A stretch of DNA of 64,000 nucleotides from Alphaproteobacteria bacterium (GTDB lineage Bacteria > Myxococcota_A > UBA796 > GCA-2862545). The notes below the pieces were generated by a model. It searched no databases. It was not told the origin of the DNA and saw only the letters and a list, made by a program, of their open reading frames with translations. The translations under genes and the position numbers were made by a program. This document shows, in pieces, positions 33,522 to 43,540 of this stretch. Where the stretch lies: positions 49,103 through 113,102 of the forward strand of contig JACKEQ010000019.1 of the NCBI GenBank assembly GCA_020632885.1, read 5' to 3'. Numbering within the stretch: position 1 is the first letter of the stretch; each line of letters opens with the position of its first letter.

Positions 33522-36500
33522 GCGCCACGAGGCCCGGGAGCGCCAGCCAGAGCGCGCTCCCGCCGCCCGACGCGCAGCCGCAGGTGTTCGTGTAGGTCCA
33601 CGGGAGGTCGGCGTCGTCGCAGTCCTGGTCGATCCCGTCGTCCGGGACCTCGGGGGCGCCGGGGTACCGGTCGGGATCGAGGTCGTCGCAGTCCGTGCCG
33701 ACGGTGCCGCCGGGGTAGCCGTCCATGTCGCGGTCGTCGTCGTTGCCGTCGCAGTCCTGATCGACCCCGTCGTACCAGACCTCCTCGGCCCCCGGGCTCA
33801 CGTCGGGGTCGGTGTCGTCGCAGTCCTCGGTGTTCAGCACGCCCTGGGCGCAGCTCGGCGTGGGCGTCGCGGTGCCGTCGCCGTAGCCGTCACCGTCGAC
33901 GTCCGGGAAGCGGGGGACCTGGCCGGTGACGGACGGATCCGCGTCGTCGGCGAGGCCGTCGCAGTCCTCGTCGGTGGCGTTCGCGTCGCAGACCTCCTGC
34001 GCACCTGGGTTCGCGCCCGGGTTCGTGTCGTCGCAGTCGTCCGCCACCAGCACGCCAGCACCGTCGCAGGTGACCAGGCCCGAGGCGGGGTCGCCCCAGC
34101 CGTCCCCGTCGGCGTCCGCGTACCGCATCACGCCGCCCACCGCGTCGTCGTCGAGGTCGTCGGCGTTGCCGTCGCAGTCCTCGTCCACGTCGTCGGGATC
34201 GCACAGCTCGTCGGCCGCCGGGCTCACGTCGGGGTCGGTGTCGTCGCAGTCGTCGGGCGTGACGCTGGTGCCGGCGGGCTGGAGGCAGGCGAGCACGGGG
34301 GAGCCCGCGTAGCCGTCGGTGTCGAGGTCCGCGTAGAACGTCGTGGTGCCGGTGACGGAGGGGTCCGCGTCGTCCACGAGCCCGTCGCAGTCCTCGTCCC
34401 CGCCCCCGCAGACCTCCGTGCCCGTGGGGCTGACGAGGGGGTCGGTGTCGTCGCAGTCCTCGGCGACAGGGCCCGCGCCGGGCGGAGCCGCGCAGGCGAG
34501 CACCAGCGTGCCCACAGAGCCGTCACCGTCGGCGTCGACGTACCACTCGAGCGGGACGACGTCGGGATCTGCGTCGTCCACGAGACCGTCGCAGTCCTCG
34601 TCCACGCTGCCGTCACAGAGCTCGACAGCGCCGGGGTTCACCTCCGGGTCGGTGTCGTCGCAGTCCGTGGTGTCCAGCACGCCCTGGGGCGGCTGGTCGC
34701 ACGCGAGCACGATGAGGGTCGGGTGCCCATACCCGTCGCGGTCGGCGTCCAGCGCCCATGGAGTGTCGCCGGTGACCGAGCCATCGAGGTCGTCCGCCAG
34801 CCCGTCACAGTCCTCGTCCACGTCGGCGGGATCGCAGACCTCCTGGGCGGCCGGTGAGATCGCGGGGTCGCCATCGTCGCAGTCTGTGCCGTCGGCGACG
34901 TACCCGGCAGGCGCAGCCGCAGCGATGACCACGTCCATCGGATCACCGTACCCGTCGAGATCGGTGTCGGCGTACCAGACCTGGGCATCCTCGTCGATGG
35001 AGAGATCACAGTCGTCGTCGATGCCGTTGATCAGCTCTGGCGCACCGGGATGGACCGCAGGGTCGGTGTCGTCGCAGTCGGCCCCCACGGCGGCATCGGC
35101 TGCGGTAGGACACCCGATGAAGGGCGTCGACCCGTAGCCGTCGGTGTCGCCGTCCACCCACCGGAGACCCGCGCGCCCCACCGAGGGGTCCGCGTCGTCA
35201 CAGTCGTCAGGGGCAGGCACCCCGTCAGCGTCGCCATCCAGTCCCCAGGAGGGACCTCCCAGCGCACCGATGTCGGAGGGCGAGCCGTCGGCATCGTTCG
35301 GGCCCGTTCCCGCATCGACGAGCCCGCTTCCGACGAGCGGCCGGAAGGGCTCGCGGTCGCAGAGGGCCGAGGCCAGATCGAGGACCTGCGGGTCGGCCGC
35401 GTCGGGGAAGCAGGACGCCTCCAGCGCGAACGTGGAGTCGCCGCCGGGGTTGTCGTAGAACCAGCTCGACTCCACCGTACCGGAAGCTCCGACGCCCTCG
35501 TGGAGCGCTGCGCCGCCCACCTGCTGCGCGAAGAGGCTGTCGACCACGAGGAAGTCGTCATACGTGCCCGAGATCGCGCTCCCCTGGCCCGCGTCGTTGC
35601 CCACGGCCGTGATGTGCCGGTGCTCACCGCCGTGGACCTGCATGCCGCCGCCCCACTGGGCCGCCTGGTTGCGCACGAACACGTTGCCGGACGAGGTGAT
35701 GGACGTGCCATCGAGGTAGACGCCACCTCCGTAGCCCTGGAGGAACCCGCCCTGCGCGTTGTTCGCACAGAACAGGCCGCGCTCGAGCCGTCCGGCCTGG
35801 ACGTTGTCGAACAGGAGCCCGCCACCGCGGGTGCCCGCGTTGTCGTCGAACACGGTGTCGGTCACTCGCAGGTGAGGCTGTCGACCAGCACACCGCCGCC
35901 CACCCGACGGGGCTGCCCGCATTGCTCACGAACCAACAGGCCTGGACGAGGTGGGTGCCGTCGTGGAGGGACACGGCTCCGCCGCCGGAGCCCGCGTTGC
36001 TCTCGAAGCGCTCGGAGGTCAGGGTGGCACCGCCGCCGTCGAGGTAGAGCGCGCCGCCCGTGCCGCCGTCGTTGGCCGTCCACACGTTCCCCTCGGCGAC
36101 GAGAGTGCCCCCCGTGACCTGCACCGCGCCGCCGCGCCTGGAGCCGGTGTTGCCCGCGAAGGTGTTGCCCGCGAGGAGGAGGCTGCCACCGGACGCCCAG
36201 ATCGCCCCACCGTTCTCCGCGGAGCCGCCGGTCAGCGTGCTCCCCACGACGACCACGTCGCTGGCGTTCGCCCAGATCAGCCCGCCGTCACCGCTGATCA
36301 CCGTGTCGCGCAGGGTGACAGCGTGGAACCGCCGTGCAGCCGTGGAGGTAGACCAGACCGCCACCGAGGCCGTCCTGATCGGCGCCGCCGTGGGTGAGGA
36401 TCACGTCGCGCAGCACGACCATGCCGCCGTTCGTGCACTCCACGGCGCGTTCGCCGCCCGCGTCGAGGGTGAGGCGGGTGATCGCCACGCTCCCGCCGTC

Positions 36501-36740
36501 CAGGCTCACCACGGGCTCGCCGGTGCCGTTGACCACCAGCGTGGTGGCCGGCCCGACCCCCACGATGGGCGTGTCGAGGACGAGGCCCGAGGGCAGGTTG
36601 TGCTCGCCGGGACCCAGCCGGATCGCGTCGTCAGGACCCGCGGAGTTCAGCGCGGAGGCGAGGTTCGGCCGGTCTTCGGGCACACGGACCGTCGTGCCGG
36701 CGGAGGCCAGGGGTGCAGCGATCAGCAGGAGGGGGGACAC
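33499..36740 (-). pseudogene. Secreted right-handed beta-helix + MopE-repeat protein with MYXO-CTERM tail, broken by three frameshifts
   Basis: Read across three single-base deletions this is one ~1080-aa surface protein. It has a signal peptide (SPLLLIAAPLASAG, GTG start 36740) and a pectate-lyase-like beta-helix (repeats such as GGAIWASGGSLLLAGNTFAG and GGALYLDGGGATLTSERFES). About nine MopE-type calcium-binding modules follow (DCDDTDPDVSPGAxELCD...DEDCDGLADD). It ends with the MYXO-CTERM signal CGCASGGGSALWLALPGLVA and LRRRARR. Breaks lie at about 36325-36340, 35899-35904 (C-run) and 35863-35867; adding one base at each gives a continuous protein. The MYXO-CTERM signal directs surface sorting in myxobacteria. 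Beta-helix plus MopE suggests an adhesin- or polysaccharide-binding surface protein; that is inference. Confidence 0.8.
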
Positions 36741-36752
36741 CCTGCGAGCTTA

Positions 36753-38689
36753 TCACCGTGCGCAGCGGAAGCCCGTGAGCGGAAAGGCACCGTTGGACGT
36801 GGCCTGGAGCGAGGTGTCGCCGTCCTGGCGACGCCACGCCGGCTTTCCGCCGGCATCCCGCCACTCCTGCTTGACCCTGGGCACGCCCGTCCAGGTCTGG
36901 GGCAGCGCGTCCAGCGGGAGGAGACCGCCCCGCCCCGCGCAGTACGCCCGCGCGGCGCCCCAGGTGACGCGCGTGACGGGACCCGGTGGCGGGCCGTCGG
37001 CCCAGTCGCGCAGATAGCTCGCATCCGCGCGGCCGGACCCGATGGCCGCCTCCCGCTCCCACTGGGGGTGACGCGCGACGAAGGCCGCGAAGGCGGCCCC
37101 AGAGACGAGCCCGGAGCTGGCGGGGCCGGGGGTGTGGGCACTGGGACCGGTGGCACGGGCGACCGTGCCGCAGCGGTGGGCGCGGGGAGCTGCAGGGACT
37201 CCGTGAGAGGCGCACCGCCGGGTGGGACGGACAGCTCGCCGGAGCGAGGACACACACCCGCTCGGGCAGGCGTCCGCCTCCAGACAGCCCCTCGCCGTCT
37301 CCGGCAGCGTCCGACCTCCAGGAGCAGCTCGTGGGGCCCCTGGGCCACGCCGAGGAAGGTGGCCCGCGCGCCGTCCAACGTGCCTTCCGCCCCGTCCAGG
37401 ACGGCCCGCGCCAGGGGCTGGCCCGCGGAGACCACGACCTGGCGGGGTGCCGGGACGTCCAGCACGAGGTCGAGGTGGGCCTCGCCTTCGCCCGCCTCCA
37501 CCGCGAACCCGCGCTCGCCCACCGCGCACCAGGCCGGGCAGCTGTCCGGGCAGGTGGAACAACCGGGGCCCCAGGCCCAGGCCACCGTGAGGGTGGCGGG
37601 TGGCTCCCGGGTGAGGCGGGCGGTGTCGCCCTCAACGACCTGGCCGTCGACGCGCACCACGCGCTCGGTCCCTTCTGGCAGCCCGGTGATCGCGAGCACC
37701 ACGTCGCGGGTGGTGGGACGCGCGGGCTGGACCGCGAACAGCCCGGCCAGACCGAGTGTTGCGAGCGCGAGCAGCATGAAGCCCACGCCGACGCCCGCGA
37801 GGGCGAGGGTGCTGCGCGTGCTCGTGGGGAGCGGCGGATCGGGCGGAGGGGGCAGGGAGACGCGGCCGGCGGGCGTGGACCCCAGACCGTCGATGCGCCG
37901 GAGCACCTCCTCGGCGGACTGGATGCGCGCATCGGGGTCCACGACGAGCAGGTCGGACACCAGCTGGTCCACCCAGGGCGGGGCCTCCGGGCAGAGCTCG
38001 CGCAGCGGGACGAAGCGCGCCTTCGCGATCGCGTTGTAGACCTCGAGGAGGTCCTCGCCATCGAACGGGACGTCGCCGGTGAGCATCTCGTAGAGCAGCA
38101 CGCCCAGGGACCAGAGGTCCGAGCGGGGGTCCACCTTGCCGCTGTCGCGCACCTGCTCGGGCGACATGTACTCGGGGGTGCCCATCGTCACGCCGGACTT
38201 CGTGCCCGAGCTCTCGAACACCTTCACGAGCCCGAAGTCGGTGACCTTGGGGATGACCCCGGCGTTGCTCGTGTGGTGCAGCAGGACGTTCGCGGTCTTG
38301 AGGTCGCGGTGCACCACGCCCACCCGGTGCGCTTCACCCACGCCGAGCACGATGCCGCGGAACAGCTCGAGGGCCTCGTCCACCGGGAGGGGGCGACCGT
38401 CCTGGTACTCGTCCAGGGCGGGCCCGTCGACGAACTCCATCACGAGCGCGACGCCCTGCTGGGTGTCGAGGATGTCGGTGACCGCGACGACGTTCGGGTG
38501 GCGGATCCCCGACTGCACGCGACCTTCCGCCATCAGGCGTCGCTTGATCTCGGGGACGTCGACGCGGAGCACCTTCAGGGCGTGGGCAGACTGGAGCGTC
38601 TCGTGGCGACCGAGGTACACGGTGGCCATCCCGCCTTCACCCAGCACGCGCTCGATCACGTACCGGTCGAACCGATCTCCGGGTCGCAT
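36753..38689 (-). pseudogene. Hanks-type Ser/Thr kinase fused to an FGE-sulfatase (formylglycine-generating-like) domain, with three frameshifts
   Basis: The first ~275 residues are an intact kinase: G-loop GEGGMATVY (17-25), Lys in HALKVLRVD (39), HRDLKTANVLLHH, DFGLVKV and GTPEYMSPEQV. A transmembrane helix (LALAGVGVGFMLLALATLGL) and a PEGA-like beta domain follow. The distal part switches frame at about 37305-37310, 37250-37260 (CA repeat/CCC) and 37109-37113. It then reads as an FGE/DUF323 C-terminal half (GAAFAAFVARHPQWERE, PVTRVTWGAARAYCAGRGG, ending GFRCAR). Kinase-FGE fusions are common in Myxococcota and Planctomycetes; the FGE part is usually a binding rather than a catalytic domain. 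ATG 38689 follows a GGAGG ribosome site. Confidence 0.78.
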
Positions 38690-38713
38690 GAGCCTCCGGT
38701 GTCTCCGCGCAGT

Positions 38714-41700
38714 CTACTCGGCGAGCACCGTACGGAAATCGACACGCCGGTTCAACGCCCGTCCTTCGGCCGTCGCATTGTCGGCGATCGGACGGGAGGG
38801 TCCGTAGCCTCTCGCGACCAGCAGATCCGGCGGCACGCCGCGCGCCTCGAGGGCGCGCACGATGGACAGGGCCCGGCGGCGCGAGAGCTCGAAGTTGTAC
38901 TCGGGCCCGCCGGACGGATCGGTGTGCCCCTGGACCTCGACGCGCCGGATGCGCGGATCCGCGATCACGGTGGCGGCGATCTCCTCGAGGATGGGAGCGA
39001 AGGCGTCGTCCGCCATGTCCGCGCCCACGGCGAACTTCACGTCGACGAGCTCGAGTCCCTCGGCGGTCTGGCGCACGCGCGCCGGCTTCAGGTCGAACGC
39101 GACGGGCGGGACCTCTCCGGTGGCCGGGACCTCCGCGAACCGCCGCACCGCACCGAGCCCCGTGCCCTCTGCGGAGGCCACGAGCTCCCAGTGACCGGGA
39201 GGCAGCCGCAGGTCGCCCGTACCGTCGATGGCCACGGGAGCCACCTTGCCCGGTCCGCTGGCCGAGACCCACACCGACACCGGCGCGCCGTCGTGGGTGG
39301 CGGCCACGCGGACGGGCCGCGGGATCCACTCGATCTCCACGAGCTGCTCGCGCTGCTCGGGGTCCACCGGCACAGGCGGCTCGGGCGCGATGGACGGATG
39401 GGTGACGACGAGGGCCCCCGGCTGCGCGACGGCGACGACGGCGGTGCCCGAGGCGTTGGTCGTTCCCACGACGGCACCGTCCAGCGTGAGCTGGGCGTCG
39501 GCAACCGGCCTCCCCCGGCCGTCGGTGACCGTGACGAGCAGCCCGCCGTCCCCGAGCACCATGGAGACCGCCTGAGGTGGCGCAGGGCCAGGATCGAGGG
39601 TGACGTGGCGCTCGGCGAGACCGGCGGAGGCGGACGACACCAGGACGTCCCACTCCCCTCCCCCGACGGCCACGAGCGCACGACCGTCGGCCCCCAGATC
39701 CACGGGCTCCACGGCACCGGGACCGTCGAAGAAGGCCACCGCATCGGGCACCGGCGCGCCGCCAGACGTCACGGTGAGGTCGACCAGACCGGCCCGCCAG
39801 GCGAGCGTGCGGGCGAGCGTGGTGCCAGCCTGCACGTCCACGGTGGTGGCGTTGGGCTGGAACGCGGGATGACGGATCTCCACGGAGCGAACGCCCGTGC
39901 GCAGGCCCGAGACGCGCACGCGGCCGCCGGACGCGGTCTGCACCAGCCGCACACCGTCGAGCCAGACCTCCGCACCCTCCACGGGCGCCCCCAGGGGGTC
40001 CTCGACGCTGACCTCTACGGCCCCGTCGCCCGCCTCGCCGCCCAGGGAGATGGACACGTCGGCCAGGCGACCCTCCCGGCCCCCGACCGTCGTCCAGACC
40101 ACCTCCATCCCGGCCTCGTGGGACGCGAGGATCTCCCACTGACCCTCCGGGACCGCCGTGAACAGCCGACGCCCCGGCGGCCCGAGCCGCCCACCGTCGT
40201 AGGGCGACGGCCCCACGAAGTCGACCTGCGCGTCCACGGGGTCCCGACCCTCGCGGGCCGCGACGCGCACCGAGCCGTCCTCCCACCCGAGACCGAGGGA
40301 CGCCACCTGGGGACCGTCGCGCAGGACGACCTCCGAGGTGGCCGTGGAGAGCCCCTCCCCGCTGGCCGCGAGCATCACGGGACGCGCGGGCAGCGCGAAG
40401 AGCCGCAGCTCGCCAGCCGTCCCGGTCGCCCCGACAGGCGCGCCATCGAGCGTGATCTCGACGCCGTCCAGCGGACGCCCCTCGACATCACGCACGCGCA
40501 CGACCAGATCCGCCGTGCCGGGCTCCTCGGGGCGGAGCACGAAGTCCGCGACGACCGGCACGGGCCCGTCCGTGACGATGTCCACGGTGCGCTCCTGCAT
40601 GCCGAACGCGGGCGACGAGAGCACGAGGTCCCACCGGCCCGGAGAGAGCTGCACGAGCTTCTCGCCACGCTCGCCGAGCTCCACGGGCGGGAGGGAGCGC
40701 GGGCCCTCCAGGAACACGAGCCCGTCGGAGAGCGGGCCCTCGGGCCCCTCGGCGGTGATGCGGACGGTACCCGGCGCGTAGTAGAGCTCGAACCCGGCCT
40801 CGGCGGCTCCCTCGGACAGGTCGACCGTGGCGGCCTGCTGCGCGAAATAGCGGGAGTCGACCTCGACCTCGGTCTCCTTCTCCGCCAGACCCCCGATGGC
40901 CGCACGCCCCTCGCCGAGCGTCCCGATGGCCACGCCGTCGAGACGGACCTCGGCCCCACCCACGTCCTGGCCCTGAGGGTCCGCGACGTCGAGGTCCAGT
41001 CGCGCCTCACCGGCGATGGGCAGGAGGACGACCTCGATGGCGACCTCGCGCGTCCGCCGCGGCGCGATGTCGATCTCGCGGGTCTGGACGCCGTAGCCCT
41101 CGGCGCGGACGGTGAGCTTCCAGGTGCCCGGCAGCAGATTCGCGGACCACTGGGAAGGCCGGCGCGACACCAGCTCGTTCGGGAGCGGCCCCTCGAGCGT
41201 GACGCCCACGGCCGCCGGCTCGCCCGTGGCGGTTGCGACCCGGACGCGGAACCCGACCGGCGCCCACTGGAGCACGACCGGCTCGGAGGACTCCTCGGCG
41301 GGCACCTGCTCCGCGAGGAGGCCCGGAGCGGCGATCATCACGGGCCCGCGGTCCAGCGGGTAGGCCGCGCGACCGCTCGCGTCCGCCGTGATGGACGTCC
41401 CGTCGGCGAACGTGATCTTCGCGCCCGGGACCGCATGGCCGGCGGGATCCACGATCCGCAGGTCGCGGATGACCACCGGCGGCGGCGGCGGCGGCGGTGG
41501 CTCCTTGCCGAGCGTGAGGGCGACTCCGGTGCCCACACGCCACACGGGTGTTCCAGCTCCCTTCGTGAGCCCCACACCCGCGAGGCCCATCACCGACACG
41601 CCGTCCGCGACGCTCAGCGTGCCGTCGAGGGCCGCCTCGGCACCCGTACCGCGGCGCAGCCGCACCTCGGTGGACAGCGGGAGCTCGCCCCGCGCCGAGA

Positions 41701-42319
41701 GCCCGAACCCACCGGGCTCCCCGACCACGTGGGCCCCGATCGCCCCGGTGGTGACGACGCCTCCGAGGGCCCGCGTCGCGTCGACCGCGCCCTCGACGTC
41801 CACGCCGAGCCGGGCATCGAGCTGAACGGGTCCGGCCCAGCGGGCGGCGAGCAGGAGGGACGGCACCGCCCGACCGGTGCCGGCGAAGGCCGAAGACGCC
41901 CCGGTCGGCAGGCGCAGCGCGAGCCCCACCCCCCCCGAGAACGCGCCCGGCAGGGCCCTGCGGAGCCACAGGGTCGCCCTGAGGTCTCCGAGAGCCGTTC
42001 CCGCCCCGACGTCCGAGAGGGCGGCGAGACGTACGGGTGCATCGAGCGTGGCCCCGAAGGACTCCGTGAGCATCGCGGCCCCCTGGAGCCGGGCCACGGC
42101 CGCCAGCCCCACGAGGTCTTCTCGAACGCCCGCTGCCGAGCGCGCGAGGGGCCCGCCGTCCACCGTGCCGCGGATCCCGACGGTGGCCATCCCGCGCGCG
42201 AGGGAGGGCGGCCCAGCAGCGAAGCCGGCGAAACCGGCTGTGCCATCGTGCGGGAGGAGGCCCGCGCCGTCGGAGTCGAGCCCGCTCGCGAGGGCTCCTT
42301 GGAAGACCAGCAGGATCAT
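38714..42319 (-). CDS. Very large OmpA-family outer membrane protein with many carboxypeptidase-regulatory-like repeats
   Basis: The 1201-aa product has a short signal (MILLVFQGALASG) and an N-terminal beta-barrel-like region (~residues 20-290). A proline run follows, then about eight to ten repeats of 80-100 aa with the pattern 'VEDPLGAPVEGAEVWLDGVR...G..RVSGLRTGV' (CarboxypepD_reg-like, prealbumin fold). It ends in a C-terminal OmpA domain (VEVQGHTDPSGGPEYNFELS, RRRALSIVRALEARG, ENRRVDF-like LNRRVDF) that binds peptidoglycan. It should link the outer membrane to the wall. ATG 42319 was chosen because it begins the signal; the upstream extension to 42430 overlaps the MFS gene. The gene starts 14 bases after the MFS stop. 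Confidence 0.88.
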   Translation of the reverse strand: MILLVFQGALASGLDSDGAGLLPHDGTAGFAGFAAGPPSLARGMATVGIRGTVDGGPLARSAAGVREDLVGLAAVARLQGAAMLTESFGATLDAPVRLAALSDVGAGTALGDLRATLWLRRALPGAFSGGVGLALRLPTGASSAFAGTGRAVPSLLLAARWAGPVQLDARLGVDVEGAVDATRALGGVVTTGAIGAHVVGEPGGFGLSARGELPLSTEVRLRRGTGAEAALDGTLSVADGVSVMGLAGVGLTKGAGTPVWRVGTGVALTLGKEPPPPPPPPVVIRDLRIVDPAGHAVPGAKITFADGTSITADASGRAAYPLDRGPVMIAAPGLLAEQVPAEESSEPVVLQWAPVGFRVRVATATGEPAAVGVTLEGPLPNELVSRRPSQWSANLLPGTWKLTVRAEGYGVQTREIDIAPRRTREVAIEVVLLPIAGEARLDLDVADPQGQDVGGAEVRLDGVAIGTLGEGRAAIGGLAEKETEVEVDSRYFAQQAATVDLSEGAAEAGFELYYAPGTVRITAEGPEGPLSDGLVFLEGPRSLPPVELGERGEKLVQLSPGRWDLVLSSPAFGMQERTVDIVTDGPVPVVADFVLRPEEPGTADLVVRVRDVEGRPLDGVEITLDGAPVGATGTAGELRLFALPARPVMLAASGEGLSTATSEVVLRDGPQVASLGLGWEDGSVRVAAREGRDPVDAQVDFVGPSPYDGGRLGPPGRRLFTAVPEGQWEILASHEAGMEVVWTTVGGREGRLADVSISLGGEAGDGAVEVSVEDPLGAPVEGAEVWLDGVRLVQTASGGRVRVSGLRTGVRSVEIRHPAFQPNATTVDVQAGTTLARTLAWRAGLVDLTVTSGGAPVPDAVAFFDGPGAVEPVDLGADGRALVAVGGGEWDVLVSSASAGLAERHVTLDPGPAPPQAVSMVLGDGGLLVTVTDGRGRPVADAQLTLDGAVVGTTNASGTAVVAVAQPGALVVTHPSIAPEPPVPVDPEQREQLVEIEWIPRPVRVAATHDGAPVSVWVSASGPGKVAPVAIDGTGDLRLPPGHWELVASAEGTGLGAVRRFAEVPATGEVPPVAFDLKPARVRQTAEGLELVDVKFAVGADMADDAFAPILEEIAATVIADPRIRRVEVQGHTDPSGGPEYNFELSRRRALSIVRALEARGVPPDLLVARGYGPSRPIADNATAEGRALNRRVDFRTVLAE

Positions 42320-42332
42320 GGGGATTCGGGGA

Positions 42333-43532
42333 CTAACCCGGATTCGCCGCCTGTCGCGGCTCGGAGACCCCCGCGAGGAGCGCGGTGGCCAGGAGGGCGC
42401 CCAGCATACCGATGGCGGCACAGGCCACAAAGCCCCAGGTGGCGAACACGGGCCCGGCCACGGCGGACCCCAGGGCGAAGCCCACCTGCCCGGTGGCCAG
42501 GAACAGCGCCATCAGGCTGCCGCGGCGCTTGTGGTCGACGAGGCCCGTGACCCACGCGTTGAGCGGGGAGATGCGCACCCCCACGAGCCCCATGGTGACG
42601 ACGAAGAGCCCCAGGATGGCCAGGTAGCTCGGCATGAAGGGCGTCGTCATCATGAACAGACCCAGCGTGGTGCTGGCGAACAGCACGAGGACCTTGCGTC
42701 CCACGCGGTCCGAGAGCCTACCCGCGTACATCCCCATCGCGGCGTTCGCGAGGCCCCCGACGCCGAAGAGCAGCGCGATGCCGTTCTCCTCGACGTCGAA
42801 GGTGCGCTCGATCCAGAGCGGCTCGTAGGTGATGAACCCACTCACGCTCACCATCATCGTGAGGCTCGCGAGGTTCACGAGCAGGAGGTCGCGCTCGGCC
42901 AGGATGCCCCGGTAGCGCGCCAGGGCGGTGTCGAGCCGCAGCTTCCCCTCGCCGGGAGGGCCGGGCACCAACACGGTCCAGCAGGCCGCGCTGCAGAGGG
43001 TCATGAGGACGCCGAAGGCCAGGAAGGGGGTGCGATAGTCCACACGGGCCGCGAGCAGCGCGCCGATGGGGATGCCGAGCACCTGACCGGCGGCGAACCC
43101 GCTGGCCACGATGCCCATGGCGCGGCCGCGGTAGCGGTCCGGGACGACGTCGCCGACGTACGCCATGGCCGCTCCACCGAGGAACCCGGACGCCGTGCCC
43201 GCGAGGAACCGCACGAGCACGAGCGACCAGAAGCCCGTGGCCACACCGTGGAGCATGAGCGCCACCGCCATCCACGTGGTGCCTGCGCGCAGCACGGCCC
43301 GCCGGCCGAACGAGTCGCTCACGGGCCCGGCCACGAAGGCACAGAGACCGACCGCCACCGCGTAGGCCGTGACGACCACCCCCAGCTGGGACTCGGGCAC
43401 CGAGGTGGCCTCCGCGATGCGCGGCAGGATCGGGGACACCACGAGGAACTGGGCCGAGCTGACGAAGAGCACGCCCACCAGGGTCGCGAGCACGAGCGGG
43501 TAGCGCGGCGGGAGCTGGGAGTCGGGTTCCAC
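42333..43532 (-). CDS. MFS transporter
   Basis: The 399-aa product has twelve predicted transmembrane helices and the MFS loop motif between helices 2 and 3 (GPVSDSFGRRAVLRAG), repeated less strongly between 8 and 9 (GRLSDRVGRKVLVLFA). The substrate is unknown; drug/H+ antiporter-like from the general pattern. GTG 43532 is preferred as it begins the first helix region (VEPDSQLPPRYPLVLATLVG). It is 8 bases after the glycosyltransferase gene stop and upstream of the OmpA gene. Confidence 0.9.
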   Translation of the reverse strand: MEPDSQLPPRYPLVLATLVGVLFVSSAQFLVVSPILPRIAEATSVPESQLGVVVTAYAVAVGLCAFVAGPVSDSFGRRAVLRAGTTWMAVALMLHGVATGFWSLVLVRFLAGTASGFLGGAAMAYVGDVVPDRYRGRAMGIVASGFAAGQVLGIPIGALLAARVDYRTPFLAFGVLMTLCSAACWTVLVPGPPGEGKLRLDTALARYRGILAERDLLLVNLASLTMMVSVSGFITYEPLWIERTFDVEENGIALLFGVGGLANAAMGMYAGRLSDRVGRKVLVLFASTTLGLFMMTTPFMPSYLAILGLFVVTMGLVGVRISPLNAWVTGLVDHKRRGSLMALFLATGQVGFALGSAVAGPVFATWGFVACAAIGMLGALLATALLAGVSEPRQAANPG

Positions 43533-43540
43533 GACGCCCT

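Noticed and set aside
33600..35200. Regularly spaced DNA repeats (GTCGTCGCAGTC and similar) that look like CRISPR repeats
   Set aside because: They are the codons of MopE DCDD modules in frame; spacing is variable and there are no cas genes.
36986..42550. A very long plus-strand open frame of 1854 codons opposite the OmpA and kinase genes
   Set aside because: It is an antisense shadow in GC-rich DNA with no plausible protein features; the minus-strand genes have clear domains.
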